DNA of 64,000 bases from Maribacter arcticus (lineage in GTDB: Bacteria; Bacteroidota; Bacteroidia; Flavobacteriales; Flavobacteriaceae): the NCBI RefSeq assembly GCF_900167935.1, contig NZ_FUYL01000005.1, forward strand, positions 1 to 64,000, read 5' to 3'. Below, piece by piece: positions 27,307 to 37,202 of this stretch. The first letter of the stretch is position 1; every line of letters starts with the position of its first letter. Below the pieces are notes generated by a model. It saw nothing but the letters and a program-made list of their open reading frames with translations. It was not told the origin of the DNA and ran no database searches. Both the position numbers and the translations under genes were made by a program.

Positions 27307-28542
27307 ATGACTTCTTTCAAATCAATATATATATTCAGCTTTTATATTATCACCTTTTTAATTTTTGTTTTAGGTGGTAGTATTCAGTTTTTACTGGGTT
27401 TTTCTAATACTGTTCTTACTTTTTTTCTAACAGGTTTTATATTTTGTGTTTATGGAATGTATAGTATACATAAGCGTAAATTAGTTCTAAATAAAATAGT
27501 TTTATTTGCTGCACTTTATTCATGTACAATAATAATTACTGCTTTAGTCAGAAAAAGTGATATTATATCAACTGTCGCTTATCTCATTTTCCCTCTATTA
27601 CCTTTAGGAGTTTATCTGTTTACCTTTATAAATTATAAAGAAAATTATATTACTAAAGTAACAGTTTTTAAAGCCTTTTTTTATATTTCATTAATTCAAT
27701 TACCAGTATTAATCGCACAAATATTTTTTTATGATTTTTTAATACTATTTAATAATAGTGGACAAAGAATTGCTTGGTATGATTTTATGTTCGGTACATT
27801 TTTTATAAAATCAGATCATTCATTAGGAATCTTTATACTAATTATTGTTTCAATCATTTTATTTTCAGATAAGAAAATTCAGGACGCAATAAAATATCCT
27901 AAAATTTCAATTATTTATTTAGGAACAACACTTTTTTTAACTCAGTCCAATATTTCAAAAGTTTTATTTATCCTTTTAATTTTAGGTTCAGTTTTAGGTC
28001 CGGTTTATAAAAAATATAAAGGTGATTTTAGATTTAAGGCGTTGGGAGTAATTTTAGTTGTATTACTAGTGTCAATCGGGTACAGCCTTAAAGAAGAAAA
28101 ATTTGTTCAGAGAAAATTAGGAGGCTCTTTTGAAAAACAATTTTCACTCCAAAGTGCTGAAAAGTTTTATGAGGATACTACAGCGAAGCGATTTCAAATA
28201 ATAATGGTTGCGGCAAAAGTGTTAAAAACGAAATGGATTGGTAATGGGCCATATAGCTATTTTGATGTCCGTACAGGAAAATTTAAACAAACTAGACATT
28301 TTACCCAATTGATTTGGACCTATTTTGATTTAGGAATAATTGGGCTCATTATAGTATTTTTTTATATGTTTTATTTAATTTCATACTTAGATATTGATAA
28401 AGGAATACCATTTTTAATTTTTATAGCAATTTTTTTATTGTACGCCTTATACACTACGATACTTTCTGATATCGCTATTTTGTTTGCATTATTTACTGTT
28501 TTTAACAAAAGAATAAAGCAAGCCAAAATTTCAAGTAGTTAA
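27307..28542 (+). CDS. O-antigen polymerase-like (Wzy-type) membrane protein
   Basis: The product is 411 residues with about 10-12 hydrophobic helices and a long periplasmic loop near residues 255-330 (K-L-G-G-S-F...R-F-Q-I-I-M-V), ending with F-T-Q-L-I-W-T-Y-F-D-L-G-I-I-G in the helix that follows. The R-x-x-x loop followed by H-x-x-x-x-x-x-x-x-x-x-G-I-I-G is typical of the Wzy/WaaL superfamily. Wzy joins lipid-linked repeat units in the periplasm. The codon use is very AT-rich, as in many polysaccharide loci. Confidence 0.72.
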   Translation: MTSFKSIYIFSFYIITFLIFVLGGSIQFLLGFSNTVLTFFLTGFIFCVYGMYSIHKRKLVLNKIVLFAALYSCTIIITALVRKSDIISTVAYLIFPLLPLGVYLFTFINYKENYITKVTVFKAFFYISLIQLPVLIAQIFFYDFLILFNNSGQRIAWYDFMFGTFFIKSDHSLGIFILIIVSIILFSDKKIQDAIKYPKISIIYLGTTLFLTQSNISKVLFILLILGSVLGPVYKKYKGDFRFKALGVILVVLLVSIGYSLKEEKFVQRKLGGSFEKQFSLQSAEKFYEDTTAKRFQIIMVAAKVLKTKWIGNGPYSYFDVRTGKFKQTRHFTQLIWTYFDLGIIGLIIVFFYMFYLISYLDIDKGIPFLIFIAIFLLYALYTTILSDIAILFALFTVFNKRIKQAKISSS

Positions 28543-28576
28543 ATATCGGGTAATTCATCTAATAGTAATTTTATAA

Positions 28577-29992
28577 ATGGTTTTCAGTTCTACGGTTTTT
28601 TTGTTTTTATTTTTGCCTTTTGTTTTAGGGTTACATTTTTTACTTAAAAAATCATTAAGAAATCCATTTATCCTAATATGCAGTTTGTTTTTCTACGCAT
28701 GGGGTGAAAATATATTGGTATTATTAATGATTATCTCAATATGTATAAACTATATATTTGGAATTTTAATTTCTATTTCACAAGCAAACTCAAGAGAATC
28801 AATGCCAAAATGGGCATTGACAATTGGTGTTACTTTAAATCTTTTAATCTTAATTTATTATAAGTACATCCATTTCATTCTTGAAAATTTAATGGACATT
28901 GGAATCAAAATAGATATTGATGTAAGTACTGTTGCGCTGCCAATTGGAGTATCGTTTTTTACCTTTCAAAACATATCATATTTGGTAGATGTATATAGAA
29001 AGGAAGTGGATAGCCAGAAGAATTTAGTTCATTTAGGTTTATATGTATCATTATTTCCGCAGCTGATAGCTGGTCCTATAGTACGATACATAGATATATT
29101 TCAAGAAATTAAGAATAGAACGATAACCAAAGAATTGTTTTCTTCAGGTGTAACTAAATTTATCGGAGGACTGGCTAAAAAAGTATTAATAGCAAACACG
29201 GCAGGGCTAATAGCAGATAAGGCATTCGATATAAGTCCAACTGAATTATCAACTCCGGTGGCTTGGTTGGCAATATTATGTTATACCATGCAGATTTATT
29301 TTGATTTTTCTGGATATTCAGATATGGCTATAGGTTTAGGTAGAATGTTAGGGTTTAGATTCAAAGAAAATTTTAATTACCCTTATATTTCGCAATCAAT
29401 ACAGGAGTTTTGGCGTAGATGGCATATATCATTATCTACATGGTTTAGAGATTATTTATATATTCCTTTAGGAGGCAATCGAAAAGGTAAATATTGGACT
29501 TATATCAACTTAGTAATTGTATTCTTTATTACTGGGTTATGGCATGGTGCAAGTTGGAACTATGTGATTTGGGGCCTTTATCATGGACTATTTATTATTC
29601 TAGAAAGAACTGGTATAATTTCCTTCCCTGGCAAATTATGGTTCTTAAAAAGGTTCTATTTACTTTTAGTGGTAATCATTGGTTGGGTTTTCTTTAGAAT
29701 TGAAGATTTAAACTTGGCCCTTCTATTTATTAAAAAATTATTTTCATTTTCAAGTGGCTCTAATAACTATCCTTTAATGTATTTAGATCGATATACCTAT
29801 TTTGTATTACTTGCGGGTATATTGTTCTCGACACCTATTAAACAATTTGTTTCAAATAAAGTGACATTATTGATTCATAATGATATTTTAAGAGCTACTG
29901 TAAAGTACAGTGTTTACTTAATATTATTTGTTTTCACAATTTTAGAACTGGCACAAACGACATTTAATCCATTTATATATTTTAGATTTTAG
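28577..29992 (+). CDS. MBOAT family O-acyltransferase (AlgI-like)
   Basis: The product is 471 residues with about 11-12 membrane helices. The MBOAT signatures are plain: W-R-R-W-H-I-S-L-S-T-W-F-R-D-Y-L-Y-I-P-L-G-G near residues 278-300 and the catalytic His in G-L-W-H-G-A-S-W near residue 323. Such proteins move an acetyl group from the cytoplasm across the inner membrane for polysaccharide O-acetylation, handing it to an SGNH partner. The SGNH/DHHW gene starts only 2 bases after this stop, which is exactly that pairing. Confidence 0.95.
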   Translation: MVFSSTVFLFLFLPFVLGLHFLLKKSLRNPFILICSLFFYAWGENILVLLMIISICINYIFGILISISQANSRESMPKWALTIGVTLNLLILIYYKYIHFILENLMDIGIKIDIDVSTVALPIGVSFFTFQNISYLVDVYRKEVDSQKNLVHLGLYVSLFPQLIAGPIVRYIDIFQEIKNRTITKELFSSGVTKFIGGLAKKVLIANTAGLIADKAFDISPTELSTPVAWLAILCYTMQIYFDFSGYSDMAIGLGRMLGFRFKENFNYPYISQSIQEFWRRWHISLSTWFRDYLYIPLGGNRKGKYWTYINLVIVFFITGLWHGASWNYVIWGLYHGLFIILERTGIISFPGKLWFLKRFYLLLVVIIGWVFFRIEDLNLALLFIKKLFSFSSGSNNYPLMYLDRYTYFVLLAGILFSTPIKQFVSNKVTLLIHNDILRATVKYSVYLILFVFTILELAQTTFNPFIYFRF

Positions 29993-29994
29993 AA

Positions 29995-31677
29995 ATGGGA
30001 AAACAATTATTAGCGGTAATAGGTGGCTTATTAATATTTTGGTTTATGTTTTCTATTCTTTCGAATAAAAAATTAAAGCCCACAGGAATTACTATTGATT
30101 TGGAGACGATAACCCTAGAAAATGATATTTTTTATATTTATTATTTACAAGAAGGAGTAAAAAAATGGAGTGATGAAAATAGTGTTCACCAAAGAATTCA
30201 AGGAAGTGAAGCTTTTCAGAATTTACAATTTGAACTTCCAATTGATAAAACCATCAATAGAATAAGAGTTGATATTGGAGCAAACAAAAACCAAAAACCA
30301 ATTGTATTAAAATCTATTACTATTAGTTCTGAAACAGGTTCAATAGCAATAAGCAATGATTTATTAAATAGTTTTGATTTAAATGCATATGCGACATTAA
30401 AAGACAATCTTTTTTCTCCCAAAATCGTAAATGGTCGATATGATCCATTTTTAATTTCGAAACCTGTTATTTCTGAAGCAATTGAAAATTTAAGAAAGCC
30501 TAAACAACAATTCAATAGCACACTCATCTATTTTATATCAATACTGTTTTCACTTTCTTTCTATGTTTTTTTAATAAATAAAAAAATAGAGTTTCAACTG
30601 AACCATGTGTACATATTTTTGTTTGTTTTGATTATTGTTTCACCATTTTTATTCCAAATTTTTTCTAACCAAAATGAGAAAGTATCTCTTGAAAAAAGAG
30701 AGCTTGCTAAAATGCCCGAGTTTACTTCAGTAGAAAAATTCCCGCAAGAATTTGAAAACTATTTCAACGACAACTTTGGCTTAAGAAATGAAATGATAGA
30801 TCTGTTTGGTAGAATCAAAGTGAATGTCTTTAAATCATCACCTAAGCCAGAAAGAGTTCAGTTTGGATCAAATAAATTTCTTTTTTATAATAATATAGAT
30901 GATGAAGTCTTTGGTAGTTATACGAATACCGCGCCTATCTCTATAGAGGATTTAAATAAAATGTATACCAAGTTTGCGTCACGAAGAGATTTGTTGAGTA
31001 AAACAGGTATTACTTACGTGGTTGGGTTTTGGCCCAATAAGCATTCAATTTATCCTGAATTTTTGCCGGCTTCAATGCGCCTTCAGATAAAAGAAGAAAA
31101 TTCACAAGCTGATCAAATAATTAATTATTTCAAGAAAAAAGATTTTGATTTTTTTGATGTACGAAAGCCTGTTGTGGCTGCTAAAGACAATAAAAATCTT
31201 TATCGCACATTAGATACGCATTGGAACGCAAATGGCGCCTATGAGGCTTATAGAGGCTTCTGTCAAGTTACTTATGCAACCTTAGGGCTTACTCCTTTTA
31301 ATATTTCAGATTTTCAAATTAAATATAATGATTCTTATGAAGGAGATTTAACAAATCAACTAGGGGTTAAGTCCATATACGGATACAAAGATAATCTACC
31401 GACATACGATTTAATAGATAAAACTAAATTGTACAAAACATTAGTAAGAGAGGGTTTTCCAAAGGGAACAATTATTACTCAAAATGATAATAGTCCAAAA
31501 AAACAAAAAGTACTGATCTTTAGAGATTCATTTACTACTGCCTTAGTTCAATTTATATCATTACATTATAAAGAAGTCATTTACATCAATGGTATATACG
31601 ATCAAAGCATAGTTGATAAGGTTAAACCAGACGTGGTTATTTCATGTAGAGTTGAAAGATATATGCTTTCAATGTAA
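29995..31677 (+). CDS. DHHW/AlgJ-like SGNH acetyltransferase with extra N-terminal beta-sandwich domain
   Basis: The product is 560 residues. A first membrane helix (about 4-22) is followed by a periplasmic domain (about 30-160) that is homologous to the lipoprotein at 25573. Two more helices follow at about 177-194 and 204-222, and then an AlgJ/AlgX-like catalytic domain with D-T-H-W at 407-410 and R-D-S-F at 510-513, where Ser 512 is the expected nucleophile. It would place acetyl groups, supplied by the MBOAT protein upstream, on the polysaccharide in the periplasm. The usual G-D-S-F reads R-D-S-F here. The N-terminal domain is an uncommon addition and may hold the glycan. Confidence 0.85.
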   Translation: MGKQLLAVIGGLLIFWFMFSILSNKKLKPTGITIDLETITLENDIFYIYYLQEGVKKWSDENSVHQRIQGSEAFQNLQFELPIDKTINRIRVDIGANKNQKPIVLKSITISSETGSIAISNDLLNSFDLNAYATLKDNLFSPKIVNGRYDPFLISKPVISEAIENLRKPKQQFNSTLIYFISILFSLSFYVFLINKKIEFQLNHVYIFLFVLIIVSPFLFQIFSNQNEKVSLEKRELAKMPEFTSVEKFPQEFENYFNDNFGLRNEMIDLFGRIKVNVFKSSPKPERVQFGSNKFLFYNNIDDEVFGSYTNTAPISIEDLNKMYTKFASRRDLLSKTGITYVVGFWPNKHSIYPEFLPASMRLQIKEENSQADQIINYFKKKDFDFFDVRKPVVAAKDNKNLYRTLDTHWNANGAYEAYRGFCQVTYATLGLTPFNISDFQIKYNDSYEGDLTNQLGVKSIYGYKDNLPTYDLIDKTKLYKTLVREGFPKGTIITQNDNSPKKQKVLIFRDSFTTALVQFISLHYKEVIYINGIYDQSIVDKVKPDVVISCRVERYMLSM

Positions 31678-31715
31678 TGGGTAAAATTCACAAGTAAATT
31701 TTAAAAGATTACCAA

Positions 31716-32894
31716 ATGAAGAAAGTGGATGTAATTGTTATACCATTTCATGATTGGAGAAAAAGCGAGCATGAGGGTTTTAGAACTAGAGACGTTCATT
31801 TTATTCAAGCTCTTTCCAAAAGTGAGCATGTTGGTAATATTTTAGTAGTCAATAGGCCATTAACATGGTTAGAACTTTTTTACAAGAAGCACAAGTTAAA
31901 ATTGGAGGGTAAAGAATTAATCAGCACAAAAAAGTTTAGCCTTACCAAAGTTCAAGAGAATATCTATGTTGCAGACTATAAGTCAAGAGATGTTATAGGG
32001 CAGTTCTTTAAAAAGTATTTGTGGTTTATAAAGAAATATAGCGATCCAAAATATGCAGATTTTATTTCGCATTGTAGTGACAAAATAGAACTGAAATCAC
32101 CTTATCTAATCAACCAAAATATTTTTGCCCACAAGTTAGCCGTTAATGTTAAAGCACAAAATAAATTATTCGATGCATGGGATAATTTTTTAAAATTCCC
32201 ACTTTATCAAAGCTTCGTGTCTGAACTAGAGAGCGGATACAAAGATTTAGCGGAGAACATACCTAATTGGATAACTAATTCAAATGAAAACGTTGCTTTT
32301 TACACGCAGAGGTTTAATGTAAAAAACATTCAATTAATAAAGAATGGGGTAAAGTCAAATTTCGCCTCAGGCGAATTTATTCTCCCGAAAGATATCGAGA
32401 ATATACCAAGACCAATAATTGGTTTTGGCGGTAAACTATCTTATTTGATAGATTGGGAACTAGTAAATTATATAACACTAAAAAACCCAGAGGCTTCGTT
32501 TGTTTTTGTGGGTCAGATATTAGACCAGAAAGTTTATAATCAAATTGTAAAAAGAGAAAACGTTTATTTTTTGGGAGATAAAAAGTATGATATATATCCT
32601 AATTATGTCAAGAGTTTCGACACCTGCATTGTACCTTATAATATTAAAGAAGGGCAGCATGGCGGAGACTCTATGAAAGCCTATGAATATCTATTATTAA
32701 ACAAAAAAGTAGTCGGAACCAACGGTAATGGCCTAGAAGACCTAGAAGAGTATCTTTACATCGCTAAAACCAAGGAAGATTTTGCACAAGAGGTCGGTTC
32801 GATGAATAATACTAAAAAGAAGCTTTTAGTTAAGGATTATTCTTGGGAGACAAAAGCCAAACAAATTCTTGGTATTTTAGGGGTAAATGAATAA
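31716..32894 (+). CDS. Glycosyltransferase, GT4-like
   Basis: The product is 392 residues with a GT-B fold. The C-terminal half has P-I-I-G-F-G-G-K-L, F-V-F-V-G-Q, N-V-Y-F-L-G-D-K-K-Y-D-I-Y-P-N-Y and the donor-binding E-x7-E-like region G-G-D-S-M-K-A-Y-E-Y-L-L-L-N-K-K-V-V-G-T. It probably adds one sugar of the repeat unit in the cytoplasm. The sugar cannot be read from the sequence. It overlaps the next gene by 8 bases. Confidence 0.8.
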   Translation: MKKVDVIVIPFHDWRKSEHEGFRTRDVHFIQALSKSEHVGNILVVNRPLTWLELFYKKHKLKLEGKELISTKKFSLTKVQENIYVADYKSRDVIGQFFKKYLWFIKKYSDPKYADFISHCSDKIELKSPYLINQNIFAHKLAVNVKAQNKLFDAWDNFLKFPLYQSFVSELESGYKDLAENIPNWITNSNENVAFYTQRFNVKNIQLIKNGVKSNFASGEFILPKDIENIPRPIIGFGGKLSYLIDWELVNYITLKNPEASFVFVGQILDQKVYNQIVKRENVYFLGDKKYDIYPNYVKSFDTCIVPYNIKEGQHGGDSMKAYEYLLLNKKVVGTNGNGLEDLEEYLYIAKTKEDFAQEVGSMNNTKKKLLVKDYSWETKAKQILGILGVNE

Positions 32895-34173
32895 AACAAT
32901 CATTTTTGGGCAAAGTATTAGTTGGAATCTATTGCTTTTATCTTTGATAGTAGCCTGTATTCCATTTCCAATTAAAATGGGTAATGCCGCTATGATTTTA
33001 GGAATTTTATTTGTTGTATATCAATTAATAGTCAAGCAGATAAAATTAGACAGAAAAAAAATTTGGTCTTTTGCAATAATCTCCCCAATTCTATTTTTTA
33101 TCCTTATTTTAATTAGTGCTTTGTTTAGTCAAGATATAAGTGCGGGCCTTAAACAGGTAGAGAAAAATTTATTGCTAATTCTCATGCCATTTATTTTAAT
33201 AGGTATTTACCCACCCACAAAAGTAGATAGGGAATTTGTAATACGCGTGTTTTCATTTGCGAGCATAATCTCATTTTTCATATTATTTATAGTTGCGATA
33301 TTCAGGATAATTGGGGGAGCTAATTTTGATGTTCTATTTTTTCATGAGTTGGGAGCCTTTTTTGACCTCCATCCGGTATACATTGCCATCAACTTATGTA
33401 TAGCCATTTATTTTTTATCCTTTTATTATAAGAAACAAGTTCCTATGAGTCGTGGCGCTCTTATATTCTTAATTTTAATAATATCATTTGGTCTTTTTGG
33501 GCTGTTTCTTTGTGCTTCAAAAGTTGTTATCCTAGTTTTCATTCCATTGTATTTTATAAAATTGCTACAAGGTGCGTTGAAGAAAAATACCTTGTCGATT
33601 ATATTGTTACTTATACTTCTAAGCAATGTGTTTGTTTTTAAATCTTCTATAGTTTCCGATAGATTTTCTGATGGTTTAACCTTTGATATTGAAACATTTC
33701 AACCTACCAGTGAAATAGCATTGTCAAAGGTATTTAGCAACGAGGAAAAAGAAAAAATAAGTGATTTAGAATTAAGATACCTGATGCTTAAAATTGGCAC
33801 TTTTCATTTACAGAATGATGGTAAATTACTCTTTGGTTATGGTATTGGTGACGTTCAAGAATATATCGATTACTATTATATGCAATATGGCTTAGCGCCC
33901 GGTTGGTTTGAAGGTTATAATTTGCACAATCAATACTTACAGTATTTGGTTACTTATGGAGCGTTAGGATTTACTTTATTTATAATATATCTGATATACA
34001 GTTTGTATTTTGCCATAAAAAACAAAGAATCGTTACATTTATTTTTTTTGATTTTAATTTTAACGATTTTTCTTTTCGAATGTGTTCTTTCAAGAAACAA
34101 AGGGATTGTTATCTTTATTTTTATGAACACTTTTTTTATGATGAAATATGAAAATAGCTTTATTAGGAACTAG
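32887..34173 (+). CDS. O-antigen ligase family membrane protein
   Basis: The product is 428 residues with about 11-12 membrane helices. A large periplasmic loop at about 255-345 ends in a Wzy_C-type segment (G-Y-G-I-G-D-V-Q...L-H-N-Q-Y-L-Q-Y-L-V-T-Y-G-A-L-G), with the His-Asn-Gln typical of the WaaL/Wzy superfamily. It may ligate the polymer to lipid A-core or another acceptor, or be the polymerase itself. The locus holds two such proteins (see 27307). The gene overlaps its neighbours on both sides. Confidence 0.78.
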   Translation: MNKTIIFGQSISWNLLLLSLIVACIPFPIKMGNAAMILGILFVVYQLIVKQIKLDRKKIWSFAIISPILFFILILISALFSQDISAGLKQVEKNLLLILMPFILIGIYPPTKVDREFVIRVFSFASIISFFILFIVAIFRIIGGANFDVLFFHELGAFFDLHPVYIAINLCIAIYFLSFYYKKQVPMSRGALIFLILIISFGLFGLFLCASKVVILVFIPLYFIKLLQGALKKNTLSIILLLILLSNVFVFKSSIVSDRFSDGLTFDIETFQPTSEIALSKVFSNEEKEKISDLELRYLMLKIGTFHLQNDGKLLFGYGIGDVQEYIDYYYMQYGLAPGWFEGYNLHNQYLQYLVTYGALGFTLFIIYLIYSLYFAIKNKESLHLFFLILILTIFLFECVLSRNKGIVIFIFMNTFFMMKYENSFIRN

Positions 34174-35239
34174 AGGTGTTCCAAACCACCATGGTGGTTT
34201 TGAACAATTCGCCGAATATTTTTCTGTTTATTTAGCCAATAAGGGACATGAGGTTTATGTTTATAATTCACATGATCACCCATATAAAGAAAAGACGTAT
34301 AAGGGGGTCAATATTGTACATTGTTTTGATGCTGAATCAAGGATTGGAACAGCAGGCCAATTTATATATGATTTCAATTGCATTATAGATTCAAGAAGTA
34401 GAAATTTTGATATAATACTGCAACTTGGCTATACTAGCAGTTCTTTGTGGTATTGGCTCTTACCAAAAAAACCATTGATTATCACTAATATGGATGGTCT
34501 TGAATGGAAAAGAACAAAATACTCTAAAAAAACCAGGGACTTTCTGAAAAAAGCTGAAAAATGGGCTGCAATGAACAGCGATTATTTAATATCAGATTCT
34601 ATTGGTATTAAATCTTACCTCAAAGAGACTTATAATATGTATTCTAAATACATAGCATATGGATCAAATGTATTTAATGACCCAAATGTCAGTGAATTGG
34701 AGCTCTATGGTGTAAAGCCGAAAGAGTATAATATGCTGATTGCAAGATTAGAGCCTGAGAACAACATAGAAACTATATTAAACGGGGTTGTAATGTCAAC
34801 AACAACGCTACCTTTTTTAGTAATTGGTAAGCTTAGCACAAAGTTTGGCGGGTATTTAAAGAATAAATTTAAAGATGAAAAACGTATAATTTTTTTAGGC
34901 GGGGTTTATAATCAAAACCATTTAAATAATTTAAGATATTTCTCTAACCTTTATTTTCATGGTCATTCAGTAGGGGGTACCAACCCTTCTTTATTAGAAG
35001 CAATGGCCTCTTGTGCATTAATTATAGCACATGACAATGTGTTCAATAAATCGGTATTAGAAGAAAACGCCTTTTATTTTACTAAGAAAGAAGAAATAGC
35101 TACTTTTTTAAATACGTTTACAAAAGAAAAGCATCAGAATATGATTAATGGAAACATAAATAAAATTAACAATGATTTTAATTGGGATAAGATAAATCAA
35201 GAGTACTTGAATTTTTTTATAGAATGTTTCCCTGCCTAA
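34148..35239 (+). CDS. DUF1972 glycosyltransferase (rhamnosyltransferase-like)
   Basis: The product is 363 residues. The N-terminal DUF1972 domain is clear: L-L-G-T-R-G-V-P-N-H-H-G-G-F-E-Q-F-A-E, and I-T-N-M-D-G-L-E-W-K-R-T-K-Y. The C-terminal GT4 half contains L-I-A-R-L-E-P-E-N-N-I-E-T-I and G-H-S-V-G-G-T-N-P-S-L-L-E-A-M-A. Known DUF1972 enzymes include beta-1,4-rhamnosyltransferases of the Cps2T/WchF type, which fits the complete rml set in this locus. The acceptor is unknown. Starts inside the previous gene (26-base overlap). Confidence 0.87.
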   Translation: MKIALLGTRGVPNHHGGFEQFAEYFSVYLANKGHEVYVYNSHDHPYKEKTYKGVNIVHCFDAESRIGTAGQFIYDFNCIIDSRSRNFDIILQLGYTSSSLWYWLLPKKPLIITNMDGLEWKRTKYSKKTRDFLKKAEKWAAMNSDYLISDSIGIKSYLKETYNMYSKYIAYGSNVFNDPNVSELELYGVKPKEYNMLIARLEPENNIETILNGVVMSTTTLPFLVIGKLSTKFGGYLKNKFKDEKRIIFLGGVYNQNHLNNLRYFSNLYFHGHSVGGTNPSLLEAMASCALIIAHDNVFNKSVLEENAFYFTKKEEIATFLNTFTKEKHQNMINGNINKINNDFNWDKINQEYLNFFIECFPA

Positions 35240-35315
35240 AAGCATTGCTTTATTTTTGATGGGGATGAGGTTTATTGGCGATATAGTGTAATATTTGACG
35301 AGTAAATAGTAATAA

Positions 35316-37202
35316 ATGAAATTCTACAACCGATTAAAACGTTCTTATGATAAGCAGATTAATGGTAGGGGGTTAGCTATTTTTAGAATGTTCTATTGCT
35401 TAATTCTGCTTTGTGAAATATCTCAAATCTTCTATTTTCGACATCTTATTTTTGATAAAATACCATACATAGAACTATCTGAAATTGAGTTTGGCATTCC
35501 GATTGGCATCTGGCTAATTTCTGTTTTGTTTTTATTTTTTGGCCTGTTCACAAGGTTTTTTTCAGTTCTGAACTATATTATGGGCCTTATTTTGATTGGG
35601 TCAATCAATACCTATGAATACCATGTGTTTTATGCATATATGGGTATTAATTTTCTGTTCATGTTTATGCCTATTAGTCAATGTTTATCGTTGGATAGAT
35701 TAATAAACAAGTTGAAATATTCGAATACAACTTTTCAATACAACCCTCCACAAAATATTTCTCAGCTTTATTATTTTATACCAGTATTGTCAGGTTTGGC
35801 ACTAGTTTATTTTGATTCTGTTTTTTGGAAATTAGGTTCTCCAATGTGGTATAATGGTTTAGGTGTTTGGGAGCCATCATCTCTACCGATGATAGTACAT
35901 ACGAATACTTCTTGGTTGTTGAACAATGAAATTTTAGTTAAATTTTTAGGGTATTTAACACTGGTGTTTGAAGCTGTTTTCCTTTTTGTGTTTTTTAGGA
36001 AAAAGTGGAGAGTACCACTTTTGATTATTGGATTAGGTTTGCATTTAGGTATTTTGGTGACCTTTCCAATACCATGGTTTGCTTTGATAGCTTGTTCAAT
36101 TTACATATTAATGATTCCAGTTACTTTTTGGGATAAGATATTTAATAGAAAAAGTAAAACTTCAAAGCTGGACGTCTTTTATGATACTGAGTGTCCTTTA
36201 TGTGTTAGAACGAAAATAACCGTAAATCATTTAAGTAATAGTGGTAGAATTAAATTCTTAACGGTACAGTATGATGCTGCTGAAAATAAATATCTAAAGG
36301 ATAAAATAGAAGAACAGTTATTGACCGATATACATAGTGTCGATATAAATGGCAATGTATATGCGGGTGTAAATACCTATATACAAATAATGAGATACAT
36401 TTGGTATTTGTACCCTATTTCGCTTGTTTTAAGGGTTCCTGGAATATTTCATTTTGCAAACGCAGTTTATGGTTATGTTGCAAAGAATCGAACTAAAGAA
36501 CGTTGTACAGACGAAAATTGTGGTTATGACCCTCCTTCCATACCAGATGATTCTAAATTTAAATTATTACACAACCTTACGCTAAAAGATTTAAAATTTA
36601 AATTACTACATCTTTATATAGTAATGGCGATAGTTTTGCAAGGCATTCTAATATATCATAGTTATCTCTCTGAGAATATACAGCAGGCACTAGGTTTTAA
36701 TGACAGCAAGGTAGATGTTGTATTAGAAAAGTCTGTCTCATTGGTCGATAAGGTTAGTAAAACATTATTGGGTGTTACTCATCATGTGGTTTTTACTGAT
36801 AAAATTCACTTTGATGGTTATGATCATGTTATTGCAGTAGCTTATATGGAGAAAGATGGTTCAGAAACTTTACTGCCTATTATTGATGAAAATGGGTCAC
36901 CTTCAAATTACCTTTATTCTTTTAATTGGGTGAAATGGACTTTTCGTGTAAATGGCCCAAATATCGATCAGAATAAATTGGAAAAAGGAGTAAGAGATTT
37001 TACTGCGTTCTGGGCACATAAAAAGGGAGTGTCTTTAAATGATGCTAAATTTATTATTAAGGTCAAAAAGATTGAAAGTTCTTCGGTTTGGAAAGATAAT
37101 CATCTAGAGATTCAAATGAAAAAACCATGGATTGATGGTGGTTTTATAATGTGGGAGAATAATATATGTGATGCAAATATAAAAAATATAGAAAAATTAT
37201 AA
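35316..37202 (+). CDS. HTTM (gamma-carboxylase-like) membrane domain fused to DCC thiol-oxidoreductase domain
   Basis: The product is 628 residues. Residues 1-280 form a multi-pass HTTM/vitamin K-dependent gamma-carboxylase-like domain (R-G-L-A-I-F-R-M-F-Y at the start, G-L-F-T-R-F-F-S, W-K-L-G-S-P-M-W). Residues about 287-400 are a DUF393/DCC domain with Y-D-T-E-C-P-L-C near 289-296, a thioredoxin-like C-x-x-C. A further helix lies at about 433-452, followed by a soluble C-terminal domain of about 170 residues that I do not recognise. HTTM-DCC fusions occur in bacteria with no proven function. Its place between polysaccharide glycosyltransferase and ligase genes is unusual. Confidence 0.75.
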   Translation: MKFYNRLKRSYDKQINGRGLAIFRMFYCLILLCEISQIFYFRHLIFDKIPYIELSEIEFGIPIGIWLISVLFLFFGLFTRFFSVLNYIMGLILIGSINTYEYHVFYAYMGINFLFMFMPISQCLSLDRLINKLKYSNTTFQYNPPQNISQLYYFIPVLSGLALVYFDSVFWKLGSPMWYNGLGVWEPSSLPMIVHTNTSWLLNNEILVKFLGYLTLVFEAVFLFVFFRKKWRVPLLIIGLGLHLGILVTFPIPWFALIACSIYILMIPVTFWDKIFNRKSKTSKLDVFYDTECPLCVRTKITVNHLSNSGRIKFLTVQYDAAENKYLKDKIEEQLLTDIHSVDINGNVYAGVNTYIQIMRYIWYLYPISLVLRVPGIFHFANAVYGYVAKNRTKERCTDENCGYDPPSIPDDSKFKLLHNLTLKDLKFKLLHLYIVMAIVLQGILIYHSYLSENIQQALGFNDSKVDVVLEKSVSLVDKVSKTLLGVTHHVVFTDKIHFDGYDHVIAVAYMEKDGSETLLPIIDENGSPSNYLYSFNWVKWTFRVNGPNIDQNKLEKGVRDFTAFWAHKKGVSLNDAKFIIKVKKIESSSVWKDNHLEIQMKKPWIDGGFIMWENNICDANIKNIEKL

